This document shows, piece after piece, positions 22,107 to 27,749 of a DNA stretch of 27,749 nt. How positions within the stretch are numbered: the stretch's first letter is position 1; each line of letters begins with the position of its first letter. The stretch spans positions 1 through 27,749 of the forward strand of contig LXFE01001003.1 in assembly GCA_001929475.1 (NCBI GenBank), read 5' to 3'. Source of the stretch: Neolecta irregularis DAH-3 (Eukaryota; Ascomycota; Neolectomycetes; Neolectales; Neolectaceae). The notes under the pieces are model-generated. The model saw nothing but the letters and a program-made list of their open reading frames with translations. It was not told where the DNA came from and ran no database searches. The position numbers were made by a program, and so were the translations under genes.

Positions 22107-22670
22107 TTTTGATATCCAAGAGGTTGCGCAAGTCAATCGCGATTGTAGTTTAGGCAAGTCGGAAAGGGCCGGAGACGCTTGCCTTTCTTGGCAGTTCTAC
22201 TCCGATAGGGGCAAGTATTTGAAATAGTGGCTATTTATATAATATATATGCTTGTCTGGATTCTGAAATGGAAGATTTAGTATGGCAGCGAAGGAGAGTT
22301 TTGCTAAACAGCGATGTTGGTACAATACTATTCAAGTAATTGGCATTTGCGTTCTATAACCTCAAAAAGCACTGGATTTGATGCATATTGGGCTTTCCTA
22401 TTCTCGCAATCGCATGATGGAACACTATTGAGGTATTGAATAAATAGAGTTTTTGGGTGACAACGAATTGAGCTCAATATATACAAACACAGTGAAGTGG
22501 CGATACTAACCACTTCCACATTAAAATACGAGAATCATAAATAGCATCAGAAGACTGCCAATAAAAATCCTAGAGCGATGATGATCTATCCGAAATTTCA
22601 ACATAAAACGCCGAACGAACAAAAAGGCCTTACATCCCCTGTATTTTTACTGAAATTCAAACAGCTTTAC
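22107..22670. other. Intergenic region upstream of GH76-B
   Basis: 564 AT-rich bp between the start of copy B and the end of copy C. Apart from a TATA-like element I see no gene or repeat. Confidence 0.5.
22232..22239 (-). promoter_or_regulatory. TATA-like box of GH76-B
   Basis: TATAAATA on the minus strand within a longer TA-rich run, about 126 bp upstream of the copy B ATG. Confidence 0.33.
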
Positions 22671-24178
22671 TCATAGGAGTAACCAGACTTCGCATGCTAT
22701 CTAATGAGCATCTGGCTAGATTGCATAAATTACCAAACATCAAAATCCCAGAGACAGCCGTCAAGATAATTCCACCAGCCTTATCCTTGGTCGTTACGGG
22801 TCGATTAGAAATTGATGAACCAAGTCCTGAAGTTGGGATGGTTCCGGCTTTTGAATCTCCTTTGCTCGTTCCTCCGGATTTCGCAGTGGCAGGAAATTGG
22901 GCATACTTGATCAAATTTGCCTGAATCGTTTCCAACGCAGACAACTGTTCACCAACACCCGTCTTTCCATCGAATGTTCCAATTGTCCAGTCCATACCAC
23001 ATGCCTCTCCAGAAGCTCCCCCAGTACACGATTTTCCAGCTGCTATGGCACTGCTAGCAAGAATAGAGAAAATCTTTTCTGATGTTTGTGGAGCCATTTG
23101 AGTTGTATATGCCATCCACCGAGAGAGGTATCCCTTGAAAGAAACTTGGTCGTCGTTACACGTTCTAACAGTTTCGCAAGCTGTTTCTTGGACCGTGCCA
23201 TTTTTCGCAAAGAAGAGTCGAATGGCAGAGTCAAGAAGACTTTCAACGGCTGTTCCCCACTGAGTAGCACCGTTCGTCTATAGCGTCAGCATCAACCTCG
23301 CTGAAAGGGGTGTACATAATGATACATGAATGCAGCCCCAGCAAGAAATACGCCATTATTATACGTCCATTGAATTCTATTGAACGGGGCACAGGTAGGA
23401 GTATGTGCTCCATCAATGATATTCCAATTCTTATCAATGAAACCCACCGCTTGCACCCAGTCCCATATTTTGATGGCCCATTGCGCGTATGTATCATTTC
23501 CAGTGTATACAGCTAAGCGAGCTGCTAGTTGAAAAAGGCATCCATTTGAAATTGCATTTTTATAATCATACCCATTATTGAACTGGAATACCTGCCACCT
23601 CAGACCTCCGTTGCAAGAGTTCGGATCCCAACGCTGAGACTGCCCGTTGAATACTGCCTGAGCAAGAGCTAGCCACTGCGGTTGGTTAGACGGTGGATCT
23701 GGAAATTTCGATTCAGCGGCGGTCATAGCTGCAAGACCCCAAAACGCCTGGTCATCGTTTCCAAGTGAAAGTGTTTGATTTGAGGGCATGAAATCTCTAT
23801 CAGCACCGGCTTGCCATACCATTCCATTAGAAACAATCGAATCGTATTGCGTGTCATTCGTTAGGCGGCGATAGTCAATGAATGCCTAGGGGCAATCAGA
23901 ATTTGACATGGGTAGGAGCGTTGCGGTTACATTCATGGCAGCTCCAGCTTCCCACCAATATATTGGGTACGGGAATAAACCGGGAATTTGACCCGGCTGA
24001 TCTCCAGTATATAAATTTCGCAGCCCAGCGGCAGCTTTTGCAGCACTTGTCAACAGAGATTCTAATAGTAAGCAGAGGCGCCCAAATCATAATTCTTGCT
24101 CTGATTTGTAGGATCCACATCAAAGGCGAAAGCAATACTTAGCAGGAAGAATAGCAGATTTGGCGCTCCCTGCAGCAT
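22671..24178 (-). CDS. DFG5: GH76 Dfg5/Dcw1-like GPI protein, copy C
   Basis: Third tandem GH76 gene, with the same role as the other two copies. Exons are 24178-24100, 24061-23931, 23885-23316, 23277-22734 and 22696-22671, with introns of 38 (GC-AG), 45, 38 and 37 nt. The signal peptide is [18 protein letters not shown], followed by FDVDPTNQ. Family blocks are [39 protein letters not shown] with the Asp pair, [49 protein letters not shown] and [20 protein letters not shown]. The tail [13 protein letters not shown] is completed after splicing by ACEVWLLL, a GPI-type hydrophobic end. Copy C is the most diverged of the three: its disulphide-region spacing differs and exon 4 is 9 nt longer. Confidence 0.94.
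24062..24099 (-). other. GC-AG intron (38 nt) in GH76-C
   Basis: By alignment with copies A and B the exon 1 end must fall just after DPTNQ. No GT is present there. The intron begins GCAAGA and ends TATTAG, giving exon 2 the conserved 131-nt length and joining DPTNQ to KSLLTSAAK. Confidence 0.82.
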
Positions 24179-24723
24179 CACTGGGTTGGAAGGAAATATG
24201 AAGAGATGCAAACGTGCGATAACTGGTTGATGACGTCGATCTGCCTAATCCAGGAGAAGAAAGGATAAATAAAGCTGTACCAAGAGATTGGGTGACTAAA
24301 TTAGACATTGGACAACCATTGATTGATTCGATAGGAGCAGCGGCCCTACATATCAAAGCCGCTTCGGACTGACTCTAAGAATCTCCCTTCAGATCACGCA
24401 CAAACTCCTAATTTTAAACGCATGTTGGCAGAAAAATCGACAGATTGGAGTTTTAGTTCACGGTAGTCGCTTTTAGACTCTGGACTGGCGAATAGTTGCC
24501 CTTTACAGTCTAGTGTCGGCAAGTGCGCCATTACTAACACCCTTTGCAAGACAAGCATTGTTTTACATGTAAATCCACAAGAATATTCAGTTGAATAAGC
24601 CTTAAATTACGGTTGTTTAGGCGGAATAGACTGAGGCACTCCATCATTCAAAGGTTACGACCTCGCCTGAGACCACAAACCAAATCCAACCCGCATCCGT
24701 CTGACGTTTTGCAAGTCGCGACC
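24179..24723. other. Divergent intergenic region, GH76-C / SNC1
   Basis: 545 bp between two divergent starts. An open frame continues upstream of the SNC1 ATG to 24613, but it has no ATG there and reads as low-complexity basic sequence. No other gene is seen. Confidence 0.5.
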
Positions 24724-25182
24724 ATGTCAAACCTGCCATACGACCCATACGTCCCCAGCAGAGAGGCAGCAAACGTCTCCTCAAATTCCAGAACCGCGAT
24801 TATCCAAAAGGAAATCGATGAAACCGTCGGAGTCATGCGAGACAACATCAACAAGGTCGCCGATAGAGGCGAGCGACTCGATAACCTCCAGGATAAGACA
24901 AGTAATGCATCCCGAAAGCTGGTTCTTGATTGGATTAGACAACTTGGCTGTTTCCGCTCAAGGTTTTAAACGTGGTGCCAACAGAGTTCGGAAACAAATG
25001 TGGTGGAAAGTACGATTGCATTTATCTCATGAATATTGCGCTTACTCCTCTTAGGACATGAAGATGAGACTGTGTATTGCCGGCGGTATAATTATTTTGT
25101 TGATCGTCATCATTGGTCTCCCACTATTCATTGTCTGCTTATACTGACCTTTGCAGTACCTTCTGTCATCCACTCTAAGTAG
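24724..25182 (+). CDS. SNC1: Synaptobrevin / VAMP v-SNARE (Snc1/Snc2-like)
   Basis: R-SNARE of secretory vesicles that drives fusion at the plasma membrane. Exons are 24724-24901, 24939-25009, 25055-25115 and 25157-25182, with introns of 37, 45 and 41 nt, giving 111 residues. It opens [12 protein letters not shown] as in ascomycete orthologues. The SNARE motif follows: [20 protein letters not shown] with the zero-layer Arg, then [38 protein letters not shown] and a C-terminal membrane anchor ([21 protein letters not shown]). The ATG is preceded by ACC. The last intron splits the anchor, and its retention would still give a hydrophobic end ([12 protein letters not shown]). Confidence 0.96.
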
Positions 25183-25461
25183 ATTGAACCATCTTTACTA
25201 ACAGATATCGGAATTCTGCTGATGACGTGTGTTGGTTTAATTGGTTTTTCTTATCCGTGGATGCTCTTCCTATTCGCCGTACATTGACATGGCTCCCTCT
25301 GTTGTTTGTTTTATGATTGTTGTGCTTCTTTGATTGGTATTTCAGGAATACTGCTATTATGATTGAGTTTAAATGATCCAGATGTCAAACTCCTAGTTCT
25401 TATCTATCTATTATCAAAGAAAAGAACTTTTCCACCATTACCGCCGACGATCCCCAATCCA

Positions 25462-27749
<2,288 letters not shown>

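Noticed and set aside
24613-24723. N-terminal extension of SNC1
   Set aside because: The upstream in-frame stretch has no ATG and is Arg-rich. The ATG at 24724 starts the conserved synaptobrevin N-terminus.

Overview
This is nuclear DNA from a fungus, almost certainly Dikarya and more likely Ascomycota than Basidiomycota. The gene set points there: adenylate cyclase with LRR and PP2C domains, fused ARG5,6, GPI-anchored GH76 proteins of the Dfg5/Dcw1 type, an Rsp5-adaptor-like alpha-arrestin, TAF1 without bromodomains, and urease UreD. The species cannot be named from the sequence. The genes are packed closely and interrupted by many extremely short introns. I placed nearly 60, all of 33-45 nt, most GT-AG with a CTAAC/CTGAC-type branch point close to the 3' end. 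Almost every gene is therefore split over several frames and only appears after splicing. Each gene model below was built by checking that splicing restores one continuous frame matching the family.

Layout: (1) 1-3956 (+) adenylate cyclase, 5' end outside the window. (2) 4213-5176 (+) THO complex subunit 7-like coiled-coil protein. (3) 5317-7639 (+) OPT-family transporter in 13 exons. (4) 7760-11007 (-) TFIID subunit TAF1 in 12 exons, convergent with the transporter. (5) 11726-12955 (+) alpha-arrestin with a PPxY motif. (6) 13118-14623 (-) PWP1 WD40 ribosome-biogenesis protein. (7) 14885-16752 (-) malate synthase in 8 exons. (8) 17080-17880 (+) urease accessory protein UreD, intronless and divergent from malate synthase. 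(9) 18623-20125, 20595-22106 and 22671-24178 (all -) three tandem GH76/Dfg5-like GPI proteins with the same five-exon structure. (10) 24724-25182 (+) synaptobrevin Snc1/2. (11) 25462 to the window end (+) ARG5,6, 3' end outside the window.

There is no operon-like logic. Two neighbouring pairs are suggestive: malate synthase and UreD share a 327-bp divergent promoter, and the GH76 trio is a local gene-family expansion. I found no mobile element, CRISPR array, rRNA or convincing tRNA.

The points most worth a second look are the ultra-short intron population; two GC-AG introns, one next to a 19-nt exon; a TAF1 junction that lacks a canonical 3' splice site in the best-fitting model; a one-base frame break in the signal peptide of one GH76 copy; and last introns in four adjacent genes that split the membrane-anchor codons, so that retention would change the anchor.
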